A DNA stretch of 64,000 nucleotides, taken from Planctomycetaceae bacterium. Lineage in GTDB: Bacteria > Planctomycetota > Planctomycetia > Planctomycetales > Planctomycetaceae. Every line of letters begins with the position of its first letter. Positions within the stretch are counted from its first letter, which is position 1. Below are positions 1-7,557 of this stretch, in pieces. The notes beneath the pieces are model-generated. The model was given only the letters and a program-made list of their open reading frames with translations. It did no database searches and was not told the DNA's origin. The DNA lies in NCBI GenBank assembly GCA_029259845.1, contig JAJDEI010000018.1:1-64000 (forward strand), given 5' to 3'. The translations under genes and the position numbers were made by a program.

Positions 1-480
1 CGCCAACAGATCAGCGCGAAGCAGCAATCACACGGCCGCACCGAGCAGCGGGCCTGCGATGTGATCGGCGTGCCGAAGGAGGACAAAGTGTTCAAACGCT
101 GGCCGTCGCTGCGTTCGATCGGCATGCTCGACCGGCGCAGCACCACCCGCGACAAACAAGGCCAACTCAATGAAACCCACGACGTGGCATTCTTCATCAG
201 CCGTCTGCCGCCCCGCGTCAGGCGGCTCAACCAATTGCTGCGAGATCACTGGTCGATCGAGAACAGCGAGCATTATCTTCTGGATGTCGTTTTTACAGAG
301 GACGCCAGCCGGATTCGCACGGGATCGGCCCCCGAAGTGGCCGCCGCCCTCCGCAGACTTTCTCTGAACATTCTCCAGCAGGACACTTCCCTCAAAGAGA
401 GCATTCGCGGCGAACGCCTGTGCGCCAGCTGGAACGAAGCCGTCCTCGACGGCATTGACACTGCATCTCAAGCCGCTTGA
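1..480 (+). CDS. ISAs1-family transposase, C-terminal part (5' end outside window)
   Basis: The frame is open from base 1 and stops at 480, so the N-terminus lies left of the window. The visible part has the typical C-terminal block of ISAs1/H-repeat DDE transposases: 'WPSLRSIGML', then 'RDHWSIEN' carrying the likely last acidic residue of the DDE triad, then 'DASRIRTG', 'LRRLSLNILQ' and 'CASWNEAVLDGI'. These enzymes move DNA by cut-and-paste. The tail after LDGI differs from the short tail I expect in this family. I did not find a clear terminal inverted repeat downstream, so I cannot say whether the element is intact. Confidence 0.85.
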   Translation, partial: RQQISAKQQSHGRTEQRACDVIGVPKEDKVFKRWPSLRSIGMLDRRSTTRDKQGQLNETHDVAFFISRLPPRVRRLNQLLRDHWSIENSEHYLLDVVFTEDASRIRTGSAPEVAAALRRLSLNILQQDTSLKESIRGERLCASWNEAVLDGIDTASQAA

Positions 481-761
481 ACGCGCGATCGCCGTGGCCC
501 TCAATGAACTCGCCACGGGGGCAGCGACGGCCCATCGCGGCAGAGCTGCAACGAGGAGCAGGAATCCGGGACCACGGAACACGCCGAAAAGACGGACGGG
601 AGCGGGCGTCGACAGAGAAACTTACATGATTCACTCGCGGGGTTCCCGTCATTCGCGACTGAGTCGGAGGAACCACGAACGAGGCGAACTCCCAAAGTGC
701 CTCACGGCTGGGCTACCCGCCAACGTGGCGCTCGGCGATGCCTCGCGGCTAACCGATTGGC

Positions 762-2042
762 TTACTTGGGGGCGATGTGACCGGTTCCGACCCACGGTCG
801 CAGCGCTTCGGGGATCACGATGCTGCCGTCGGATTGTTGGTTGTTCTCCAGCAGGGCGATCATCGCGCGGGTGACGGCGACGGCGGTGCCGTTGAGGGTG
901 TGGACGAAGCGGGTTCCTTTTTTGTCCTTCGACTTGCAGCGGATGCCGAGACGGCGGGACTGGTAGTCGGTGCAGTTGGAGGCAGAGGTGACTTCGCCGT
1001 ATTCGCCGCCCTCGCCGCGACCGGGCATCCAGGCTTCGAGGTCGAACTTGCGGTACGCCGGCCCGCCCAGGTCACCGGTTGGTGTGTCGATCACGCGGTA
1101 GGTGATGCCGAGCCCCTGGAATATCTCCTCCTCGATGCGGACGATTTCCTCGTGCATCGCGCCAGACGCGGCGGCGTCCGGGGACGTGAAGGCGAACATT
1201 TCGACCTTGGTGAACTGATGCACGCGGTAAATTCCCCGCGTCGCCTTGCCGTGGGCCCCCGCTTCGGTGCGGAAACAGTGCGAAAGGCCCGCAATCTTGA
1301 GCGGCAGCGAACCGACGTCGAGGATCTCATCCTTAAGCAGTCCGCCGAGGGTGATCTCGGCAGTGGCGACGAGTGACAGGTCGGTGTTCTCGACCGAGTA
1401 AATCTGTGCCTCCGGTCCGCGGGGGTTAAATCCGATCCCCTCCAGCACCTCATCGCGGGCCAGGTCGGGAGTTGTAAACAGTGTGAATCCTTCGCTCCGG
1501 AGTTTGTGCACGGCGTACTGAATGAGCGCCAACTCCAGCAGCACCGCTTCGTTTTTGAGGTAATAGAACCCGTGCCCGGCGACCTTGGCCCCCGCTTCGA
1601 GGTCGAGCAGGTCGAGCGACTGCATCAACTCGACGTGATCCTTCGGCGGGAAGTCGAATGCCGGCCGATCGCCGACCTCCCGCAGCGTCACATAGTTCGC
1701 CTCCTCGCCGATCGGAGCATCCGGATGCGTCATGTTGGGGACGCGGGACAGTTCGTCCTTGAGGTCCGCGGCGACCTGCTTGAGCTGCGCCTCATTCTGG
1801 GCAACCTGCGACTTGAGCGCCTTGCCCCGTTCGATGAGCGCCGGACGTTCGTCGCCCGACGCCTTGGGAATCTTCCCGGCGATTTCCTTTTGCTCATGCC
1901 GCAGCGCGTCCCCGTCGGCGATCAATTCGGCACGCGCGTCGCGCAACACGACGATGCGGGTGATGTCGCACGTCACCCCCCGGTTCCGGCAATTCGCCTC
2001 GACGGCGGCGGCGTTGTCACAGATGTATTGAAGATCGAGCAT
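762..2042 (-). CDS. serS: Seryl-tRNA synthetase
   Basis: 426 aa, normal for bacterial SerRS. It charges tRNA-Ser (and tRNA-Sec) with serine in the cytoplasm. The N-terminal ~110 residues form the tRNA-binding coiled-coil arm ('LRHEQKEI', 'KSQVAQNEAQLKQ'). The class II core follows, with motif 2 'FRTEAGAHGKATRGIYRVHQF' split around Arg residues and motif 3 'TSASNCTDYQSRRLGIR'. I chose the ATG at 2042 because the protein then begins MLDLQYICDN, the usual SerRS start. Upstream ATGs in frame would add 21 residues that run into the palindrome region. The gene follows the M20 peptidase gene on the same strand, with a 37-bp palindrome between them. Confidence 0.97.
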   Translation of the reverse strand: MLDLQYICDNAAAVEANCRNRGVTCDITRIVVLRDARAELIADGDALRHEQKEIAGKIPKASGDERPALIERGKALKSQVAQNEAQLKQVAADLKDELSRVPNMTHPDAPIGEEANYVTLREVGDRPAFDFPPKDHVELMQSLDLLDLEAGAKVAGHGFYYLKNEAVLLELALIQYAVHKLRSEGFTLFTTPDLARDEVLEGIGFNPRGPEAQIYSVENTDLSLVATAEITLGGLLKDEILDVGSLPLKIAGLSHCFRTEAGAHGKATRGIYRVHQFTKVEMFAFTSPDAAASGAMHEEIVRIEEEIFQGLGITYRVIDTPTGDLGGPAYRKFDLEAWMPGRGEGGEYGEVTSASNCTDYQSRRLGIRCKSKDKKGTRFVHTLNGTAVAVTRAMIALLENNQQSDGSIVIPEALRPWVGTGHIAPK

Positions 2043-2091
2043 GGTTACCGGGTCATTGAGTTGTGTCACCCCGTTTCGTCGCATGGTTTGT

Positions 2092-2128
2092 CCGTTTAGC
2101 CGCACATTTCAAATGTGCGGCTAAACGG
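2092..2128. repeat. Perfect 18-bp inverted repeat with 1-nt centre
   Basis: Left arm CCGTTTAGCCGCACATTT (2092-2109), a single C, then the exact reverse complement (2111-2128). It lies between the 3' end of the peptidase gene and the serS start. No T-run follows on either strand, so it is not a textbook intrinsic terminator. It could be a factor-assisted terminator, an RNA stem in the serS leader, or a palindromic repeat. Directly to the right are two further copies of its GTGCGGCnAAACG motif (2131-2143 and 2147-2159). Confidence 0.85.
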
Positions 2129-2183
2129 GTGTGCGGCAAAACGTGAGTGCGGCGAAACGGGGTCGAGTCCGAATCGGTACCGG

Positions 2184-3563
2184 TCACGAGTTGAGTGCGG
2201 CCCACAGGTGGGCGCTTGCTAAGGTGCCGTGGTGGAAGTCGTCCAGATGGAAATGTTCGTTGGGGCCGTGCAGATTGTCGCTGTTGCGGCCCCAGCCGAG
2301 GAGCAGTGTATCGGCTCCGAGAATCTCCTTGAAGGAGCCGACAACCGGGATGCTGCCCCCCTCGCGAATCATCACCGGCGGCAGTCCAAAGCCGGCCTCG
2401 ACGGCGGTCCGGGCGGCCGCCATGTACGGGCTGGATGTATCGCACACAACGGCGGGGGCACCGTGATACGTTGAGAACTCCAAACGGACGCCGGGGGGAC
2501 ACCGCTCGCGGAGATGTTGTTCGAGGGCGTGGGTCAGTTTGTCGGCGTCCTGATCCGGGACGAGGCGGCAGGTGATCTTGGCCGTCGCTGTGGCGGGGAC
2601 GATCGTCTTGGGGCCTTCGCCGGAGTACCCGCCGAAGAGGCCGTTGACATCGCACGTGGGACGGGCCCAGCGACGTTCGAGTGTTGTGTAGCCGGTCTCG
2701 CCGGAGACGGCGTCGATGCCCAGCGACTGGCAGAAGTCGTGTTCATCAAACGGCAGCGCGGCGAACGCCTGCCGTTCTTCGTCGGTCAGGGGGACCACGT
2801 CGTCATAGAAGCCGGGAACCTGGATGCGGCCATCGTCATCCAGCAGGGAACCGATCAGTTGTGCGAGGACATTGGCCGGATTGGCGATCGCTCCGCCGAA
2901 GACGCCGCTGTGCAGGTCCTGGCGCGGGCCGCGAATCGTCACCTCACAGGCAAGAATGCCCCGTAATCCATAGGTGATGGCGGGGATGCCGTCGCCGTAT
3001 TGGGCCGTGTCGCTGACGACGGCGATGTCGCAGGCGAGCCAGCCTTTCTGGTCGGCAAGGAAACGGTCGAGATTGCTGGACCCGACCTCCTCTTCGCCCT
3101 CGATGACGAACTTGACGTTCACCGGCAGCCGCCCGGCGACTTTGAGCCAGGCGGCGACCGACTTGATATGCGTAAACAGTTGCCCTTTATCGTCCGTCGC
3201 CCCCCGCGCGTAGAGACAGCCGTCGCGGATCGCCGGCTCGAACGGCGGCGTGGTCCATTCGTCGAGCGGATCGGGAGGTTGAACATCGTAATGCCCGTAA
3301 ACGAGGGCCGTTGGTGCGCCCGGAGCCTGCATCCACTCGGCATACACGATCGGCAGGCCGTCCGTCTCGACCGTCTCGGTGGCGAATCCGCAAGCGGCCA
3401 TTTGATCGTGGACCCACTTGGCGGCCGCACGGCAGTCGGTGTGATGGCGGGAATCGGCACTCACGCTCGGAATGCGGAGGAATTCCTGCAGTTCGGTGAC
3501 ATGCCGGTCACGATTCTCGCGAAGTTCGCTGTCAACGGTACTGCTGTCGAATGCGTCTGTCAT
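2184..3563 (-). CDS. M20-family dipeptidase (CNDP/carnosinase-like)
   Basis: 459 aa metallopeptidase, probably cytoplasmic since no signal peptide is visible. Metal-site motifs are in order: 'YGHYDVQPP' (His91, Asp93), 'GATDDKGQ', 'EGEEEVGS' (catalytic and metal Glu pair), 'SDTAQYGD', and 'LHGPNEHF' near the C-terminus. The dimerisation/lid part contains 'DLHSGVFGG'. This order and length fit the subfamily of di-zinc dipeptidases annotated as 'dipeptidase, M20'. It cleaves dipeptides, exact substrate unknown. It sits 140 bp upstream of serS on the same strand. ATG at 3563; no strong ribosome-binding site seen. Confidence 0.92.
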   Translation of the reverse strand: MTDAFDSSTVDSELRENRDRHVTELQEFLRIPSVSADSRHHTDCRAAAKWVHDQMAACGFATETVETDGLPIVYAEWMQAPGAPTALVYGHYDVQPPDPLDEWTTPPFEPAIRDGCLYARGATDDKGQLFTHIKSVAAWLKVAGRLPVNVKFVIEGEEEVGSSNLDRFLADQKGWLACDIAVVSDTAQYGDGIPAITYGLRGILACEVTIRGPRQDLHSGVFGGAIANPANVLAQLIGSLLDDDGRIQVPGFYDDVVPLTDEERQAFAALPFDEHDFCQSLGIDAVSGETGYTTLERRWARPTCDVNGLFGGYSGEGPKTIVPATATAKITCRLVPDQDADKLTHALEQHLRERCPPGVRLEFSTYHGAPAVVCDTSSPYMAAARTAVEAGFGLPPVMIREGGSIPVVGSFKEILGADTLLLGWGRNSDNLHGPNEHFHLDDFHHGTLASAHLWAALNS

Positions 3564-4066
3564 GGAAAGTTCTCGCGCGGCTGGTAGAGGGATGCGTTGC
3601 AGGGTAGCGGATCAGCCATTCGAGTCGAAGGGATCCCCGGGCCATTCGAAGTTTCACTTGGGAGAAGGCCGACCGGGACAAGCTCAATGATCACCCGAAG
3701 CGTCGGCGAGGAAGCGAACGTGAGTGAGCGATTCGTCCCTCGCTGACGCTTCGGGTGACGAGGTTGCCCAGCTGCAATCTTTGAACGGCCCTGGAAGGGA
3801 TCCGAGATCGCGGCATCAGGACCAGAGGCGGGGGGGACCGGGGGCAGACATCCAAGCTGCCGCACGCCACGCTGCAAACCTTCAACACGTGCCGGTTGAA
3901 AACCTGTCCCCTGGTTCCGACAATCACAATGACCCAAGTCACAGCAGGCGCACCGATCGCACCAGTCAGCCAGTGGAGCAGCGCGTCAGCAAGACTGCCC
4001 GTCGCCAAAGCCAGTCCGTCGCCAAAGCCAGTCCGCTGTCACAGCGACGGGGTCACAGCGACGGGG
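3564..4066. other. Intergenic stretch with mobile repeat and tandem repeats
   Basis: No credible gene. It holds the first copy of the 157-bp miniature element (3637-3793) and two short tandem arrays (4000-4079). Reading frames crossing the miniature element give a peptide ('TRSVSEG...HSRSLPR') also seen at 14.2-14.3 kb; it follows the DNA repeat and is not evidence of a protein. Confidence 0.6.
3637..3793. mobile_element. 157-bp MITE-like element, copy 1, with 10-bp target duplication
   Basis: The element begins CCGGGCCATTC and ends GAACGGCCCTG, giving imperfect terminal inverted repeats. It contains a large internal hairpin around 'CCCGAAGCGTCGGCGAGG' and 'CCTCGCTGACGCTTCGGGT'. It is flanked by a perfect direct repeat GAAGGGATCC (3627-3636 and 3794-3803), the expected scar of transposition. 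It matches copy 2 at 14192-14348 in all but about nine positions. It has no coding capacity, so it must have been moved by a transposase encoded elsewhere. Confidence 0.9.
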
Positions 4067-4079
4067 TCACAGCGACGGC
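4000..4079. repeat. Two adjacent short tandem arrays (17 bp x2, 14 bp x3)
   Basis: CGTCGCCAAAGCCAGTC occurs twice head to tail (4000-4033). It is followed by GTCACAGCGACGGG three times (4038-4079; the last copy ends in C). The last 14-bp unit overlaps the 3' end of the zinc-ribbon gene on the opposite strand. Confidence 0.85.
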
Positions 4080-4246
4080 ACCGTGTGCCGGGTGTCCGAC
4101 TCGGGCCGCACCATCCAGAACAAGCGGAATGACAGGCGGCCACAGGTGCGGCAGCGGACCCGCGAAACCAGGAACAGCCGGAAGAGAATCGAATCGGACA
4201 TGCGACTTCGAAACACGTTCGGAGAATTGCAGCGGTGACACTTCAT
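4067..4246 (-). CDS. Zinc-ribbon micro-protein
   Basis: 59 aa. Begins MKCHRCNSP and has two CxxC knuckles (Cys3/Cys6 and Cys32/Cys35) separated by an Arg/Ser- and Leu/Phe-rich stretch, so it should bind one zinc. Small proteins with this 'C-x2-C...RCRTCGRR/LSFRLFW' plan are common in planctomycetes and usually have no known function. I chose this ATG because AGGAAG lies 8 nt upstream; an ATG 16 codons earlier lacks that support. The C-terminal tail is encoded by the edge of a tandem repeat and is probably not conserved. It is transcribed away from the neighbouring PD40 gene, 108 bp apart. Confidence 0.65.
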   Translation of the reverse strand: MKCHRCNSPNVFRSRMSDSILFRLFLVSRVRCRTCGRLSFRLFWMVRPESDTRHTVPSL

Positions 4247-4354
4247 TGAGAATGCTTCCTTGCTCGCCTGTTTCCGGACGGTACGACGGATCACGGAAAG
4301 AGCGGGCCCAGTCCTCTCGGCAACTCATCCTACGCACTCCCTCATTGGAAAACC

Positions 4355-5440
4355 ATGACAAGATTCCTGACCCTCGATAGCCGAGTATTGGCCGCACATG
4401 TTCTGATCCTGTTCGTAGGACACTTGGGATTGGCGGATGACACGCCGCAGCCTGCGTCCGGGGATTGGGCCTCTCAGGAGTCCGTTCATCTGTCGGACGT
4501 GCGACAGGTGACCTTCGGACTGCCGCGGGCCGGCGAAGGGTATTTCTCCCCGGATGGGGAATGGATCGTCTACCAGGCATACCCCGTGGGGTACCCCTTC
4601 TACCAAATCTATGTGCAGCGGCTCGACGAACGGGTTCCCCGCAGGATCAGTCCCGGACGTGGTCGAACAACGTGCGCCTACTTCACCCGCGATGGGGAAC
4701 GCATCCTCTTCGCGTCCGCTCACACCAACCCGGAGATGGAGAAAAACGAAGCCCATGCCCGCGACTTGCAGGCGAAAGGGGGACGCCGCCGGTATGAATG
4801 GGACTTCGACCCGTTCATGGACATCTACACCGTCAAGGCCGACGGCACCGATCTCACCCGCCTCACCGACGCTCCCGGATACGACGCCGAAGGGAGCTAC
4901 TCGTACGACGGCAAGCAGATCGTGTTCACCTCAACCCGCGACGGCGACCCCGACCTGTACATCATGCAGGCCGACGGCTCGGATGTCCGCCAAATCACCA
5001 ACGTCGACGGCTATGACGGGGGACCGTTCTTTTCGCCCGACGACCGCTGGGTCATCTTCCGCAGCGACCGCCAGGAGCAACACATGCTGCAACTGTTCGC
5101 GATCTCTGTCGACGGCGAGCATGAGGTGCAACTCACGAACGACCTGAAGACGGTCAACTGGGCTCCGTACTTTCATCCCAGCGGCCAATACATCGTCTGG
5201 GCGCGGGCCGACTATTCACGAGGTCCCCGCCACGCGAACTTCGACCTGTACACGATGGACGTCGAGATGAACAACGACGCGTTTCGCGGCGGCGACACGG
5301 CCCGCATCACCTACCACGAAAAGGCAGACGTCCTGCCGGTCTTCAGTCCGGACGGCAAACAGTTGATGTGGACCTCAACCCGCACCCCCGACGGCACAAG
5401 CCAACTCTGGATCGCCAACTGGCGCCGATCGCAAGAGTAA
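4355..5440 (+). CDS. Secreted TolB-like PD40 beta-propeller protein
   Basis: 361 aa. A hydrophobic N-terminal segment ending GLA-DD (about residue 27) looks like a signal peptide. The rest is a series of PD40/WD40-like blades with the repeating signatures 'FSPDGEWIVYQ', 'YFTRDGERILFAS', 'SYDGKQIVFTS', 'FSPDDRWVIFRSD', 'FHPSGQYIVWA' and 'FSPDGKQLMWTS', as in the propeller of TolB and of prolyl-oligopeptidase-type proteins. No peptidase or other catalytic domain is attached. It probably acts as a periplasmic binding or scaffold protein; no partner can be named from context. Confidence 0.85.
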   Translation: MTRFLTLDSRVLAAHVLILFVGHLGLADDTPQPASGDWASQESVHLSDVRQVTFGLPRAGEGYFSPDGEWIVYQAYPVGYPFYQIYVQRLDERVPRRISPGRGRTTCAYFTRDGERILFASAHTNPEMEKNEAHARDLQAKGGRRRYEWDFDPFMDIYTVKADGTDLTRLTDAPGYDAEGSYSYDGKQIVFTSTRDGDPDLYIMQADGSDVRQITNVDGYDGGPFFSPDDRWVIFRSDRQEQHMLQLFAISVDGEHEVQLTNDLKTVNWAPYFHPSGQYIVWARADYSRGPRHANFDLYTMDVEMNNDAFRGGDTARITYHEKADVLPVFSPDGKQLMWTSTRTPDGTSQLWIANWRRSQE

Positions 5441-5601
5441 TCCCACGTGGCGATGCGACTCCGAGGGAGACAGAGACACGGGGCTGTCGGCCCAGCAGAG
5501 TGTTGACTGGTCCACTCCTGGCGGAGTAGTATAGAGATAGAGCCTCGCCATCTGGCGCCTTACGCGCTGCGCTGGCAATCGAATCCCTCAGGGAGACTGT
5601 C

Positions 5602-6084
5602 ATGAGAAGTCCTCGCGCCGCTGTTTGGCTGCTGGCAGTGTTCGTCTTTGGCGGGACGCTCGCCGCTTTTGCCGCGCGCAATGATTTGATCGAGACGGAT
5701 ACCGGTGCTGCTCAAGCGGATGCTGACGCGGTTCATCGGGGCGCCAGGAGTGCCTTTGCCATTGCGGTCGATGGCCAGCGGACACTTTTCGTCGACGCGG
5801 TCAGTGGGCGAACTTGGTTATTGACCGAATCCGCCAGACCGCATGGTTCGCCCGTTTGGCTGCCGGTCCGACGGATCGAGAGTGAACAGGAAGCACGAGT
5901 CTGGCGAGAAGAGCAGCACCCAGAACTGCTCCTCACCCCCGAAGAACGGCAGGTCCGACAACAGATTCGTTTTGAGGAGACCCAGCTCGAAATCTATGAG
6001 AAACGTTTTTCGCCAGAGGATGAAAGAGTCCGCAAAAAGCGGGAAACACTCCGCCGATTACGGGAGAAACAGTCAGCGGAATAA
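5602..6084 (+). CDS. Small secreted protein of unknown function
   Basis: 160 aa, not recognised. The N-terminus 'MRSPRAAVWLLAVFVFGGTLAAFAA' looks like a signal peptide. The middle has a short strand-rich part ('TLFVDAVSGRTWLLTES'), and the last ~50 residues are highly charged and predicted helical/coiled ('EERQVRQQIRFEETQLEIYEKRF', 'RKKRETLRRLREKQ'). The start has a good ribosome-binding site (AGGGAG, 7 nt before the ATG). It lies 161 bp after the PD40 gene on the same strand. Confidence 0.7.
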   Translation: MRSPRAAVWLLAVFVFGGTLAAFAARNDLIETDTGAAQADADAVHRGARSAFAIAVDGQRTLFVDAVSGRTWLLTESARPHGSPVWLPVRRIESEQEARVWREEQHPELLLTPEERQVRQQIRFEETQLEIYEKRFSPEDERVRKKRETLRRLREKQSAE

Positions 6085-6291
6085 CACTTTCGAGTTGCGT
6101 TGTCTTCAGGCTGTCGCCTACGGAGTTGGCTCGCCGGGTACCCCGTGGTGCACGTGAGGTCGGTGGGGCACGTCTGAATTGGTGGCGGCACTTCGTCGGG
6201 CCGGCGGCTATCCGGCGGCAAAGGCACCGGCGGAACCAGGGGCAATCGGTGATCGATCGGCCCTCGCCGCTTGCTGCGATTCCCGTCCGGA

Positions 6292-7410
6292 TCATTGGGC
6301 GTTGCGGGCGGCGATGGCGGAGTCGCGGATGGCGAGGCTGGGGGTAACGAGGGTCTCGCGGGGCGGCAGGTCCGGGTGGGCGATCCGTTCGAACATGAGT
6401 TGGGCCGCGGCGCGGCCGATCTGCTCGCACGGTTGCGAGACAGTGGTCAGCGGGACCCGCAACAGGTGGGCGTAGCGGACATCGTCGTACCCGACGACGG
6501 AGACGTCGTCCGGAATCCGCAGGCCGAGTTGTTCCAAGGTCTTCATCAAGTGGGCGGCCAGGACGTCGTTCTCACACATGATCGCATCGGGGCGGAGCGA
6601 GTCCATCAGTTGCGCCACGAACTGAGCGTCATCGGGATCGCAGGTCTGGATCAGATTCGGGCCGACGGGCAGTTCGCTTCTCGCCAGGGTCCGCAGGATT
6701 CCCGCGACCCGCAACTGCATCGTGTCGGCGGCGTTCCTCCAGAGCCAGAAGGCGAATCGCCGATGGCCCGAACCGATCAGATGTTCGACCATCCGCGCCT
6801 GCCCCCGCAGGTGGTCGACGGCGACGAGATCGAATTCGCTCCGCTGGGGGAACGGGACGATATCCCGGTCCAGCAGCACGACGGCAATGCCCGCTTTGCG
6901 GAGCGTTTGGACAACCGTCCGGTTGGGGTTCTCAGTTCCCGGGGGCGTGACGAAGGGAGCCATGAAGACTCCGGCGACGCCTCGGTCGATGAAGCCGCGA
7001 CAGGCATCCGCGGCGGTTTCGGCCGCTTGGCGGTGACGCGAGCCGGGATTCGTGTCCTCCCATTGCAAGGCATGCCCTTGCCGCTGGATGGTGCGTGCGA
7101 TGTGTCCGCAAATCGGCTCAAAGATTTCGGAGTCGCCCAACTCGGGGACCAGGAGTCCGAAAACCATCCGGCCGTCGACAGCCCGTTGGCGAACGAACGT
7201 CCCGGCCCCCACGCGGCGATGGACCAACCCCATCCGCACGAGTTCCCGCACCGCCCGGGAGACCGTCGGCCGGGAGGCCTGGAAGCGTTCTGCCAATGCG
7301 AATTCGGTCGGCAACTGCTCGCCGACGGAATACCGGCCGGTTTCGATCTCCTCCAGCAGGGCTTCCAGGATCCGCTGATGCTTTGCTTTGCGCGAGGTGG
7401 TTTTGTTCAT
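6292..7410 (-). CDS. GntR-type DNA-binding / LacI-type sensor hybrid regulator
   Basis: 372 aa. An N-terminal winged helix of the GntR type (about residues 10-75: 'GEQLPTEFALAERFQASRPTVSRAVRELVRMGLVHRR', then 'GAGTFV') is joined to a periplasmic-binding-protein-like ligand domain of the LacI/GalR type ('MVFGLLVPEL', 'GVAGVFMAPF', 'AVVLLDRDIV', 'DAIMCENDVLAA', 'DVSVVGYDDV'). This architecture is that of AraR-like sugar-responsive repressors. The effector is probably a sugar or related compound; which one is unknown. It is divergent from the HTTM gene, and a clean inverted repeat in the shared upstream region (7472-7502) is a plausible operator. Confidence 0.88.
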   Translation of the reverse strand: MNKTTSRKAKHQRILEALLEEIETGRYSVGEQLPTEFALAERFQASRPTVSRAVRELVRMGLVHRRVGAGTFVRQRAVDGRMVFGLLVPELGDSEIFEPICGHIARTIQRQGHALQWEDTNPGSRHRQAAETAADACRGFIDRGVAGVFMAPFVTPPGTENPNRTVVQTLRKAGIAVVLLDRDIVPFPQRSEFDLVAVDHLRGQARMVEHLIGSGHRRFAFWLWRNAADTMQLRVAGILRTLARSELPVGPNLIQTCDPDDAQFVAQLMDSLRPDAIMCENDVLAAHLMKTLEQLGLRIPDDVSVVGYDDVRYAHLLRVPLTTVSQPCEQIGRAAAQLMFERIAHPDLPPRETLVTPSLAIRDSAIAARNAQ

Positions 7411-7471
7411 CAGGAACCGGACGGGTGGAAACAGACAGGAACCGGTCGAAGCATTGCTGCAAGGTTAACAA

Positions 7472-7502
7472 CTTGCGAAGATATGTAAATACAATTCGCA
7501 AG
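7472..7502. promoter_or_regulatory. Candidate operator: 8-bp inverted repeat in divergent promoter region
   Basis: CTTGCGAA (7472-7479) and TTCGCAAG (7495-7502) are perfect reverse complements separated by 15 AT-rich bases. The site lies 62-92 bp upstream of the GntR/LacI-type regulator start and 56-86 bp upstream of the HTTM gene start. Autoregulatory sites in such positions are normal for this family; binding here is inferred only from symmetry and position. Confidence 0.45.
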
Positions 7503-7557
7503 AAACAACGGATACGCGTGTCCTTAATAAGGGTTTTTTATTTGCCGTTGTTTACAA

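Noticed and set aside
481-761. Additional gene or IS end between the transposase and serS
   Set aside because: Open frames lack any recognisable feature and no clear terminal inverted repeat could be defined without the left end of the element.
2092-2161. T-box leader for serS
   Set aside because: No T-box consensus, specifier loop or terminator with T-run was found; only the palindrome and the repeated GTGCGGC motif.
3691-4008. Possible small gene across the first miniature element
   Set aside because: The peptide recurs at copy 2 as a by-product of the DNA repeat; the element contains hairpins and no ribosome-binding site.
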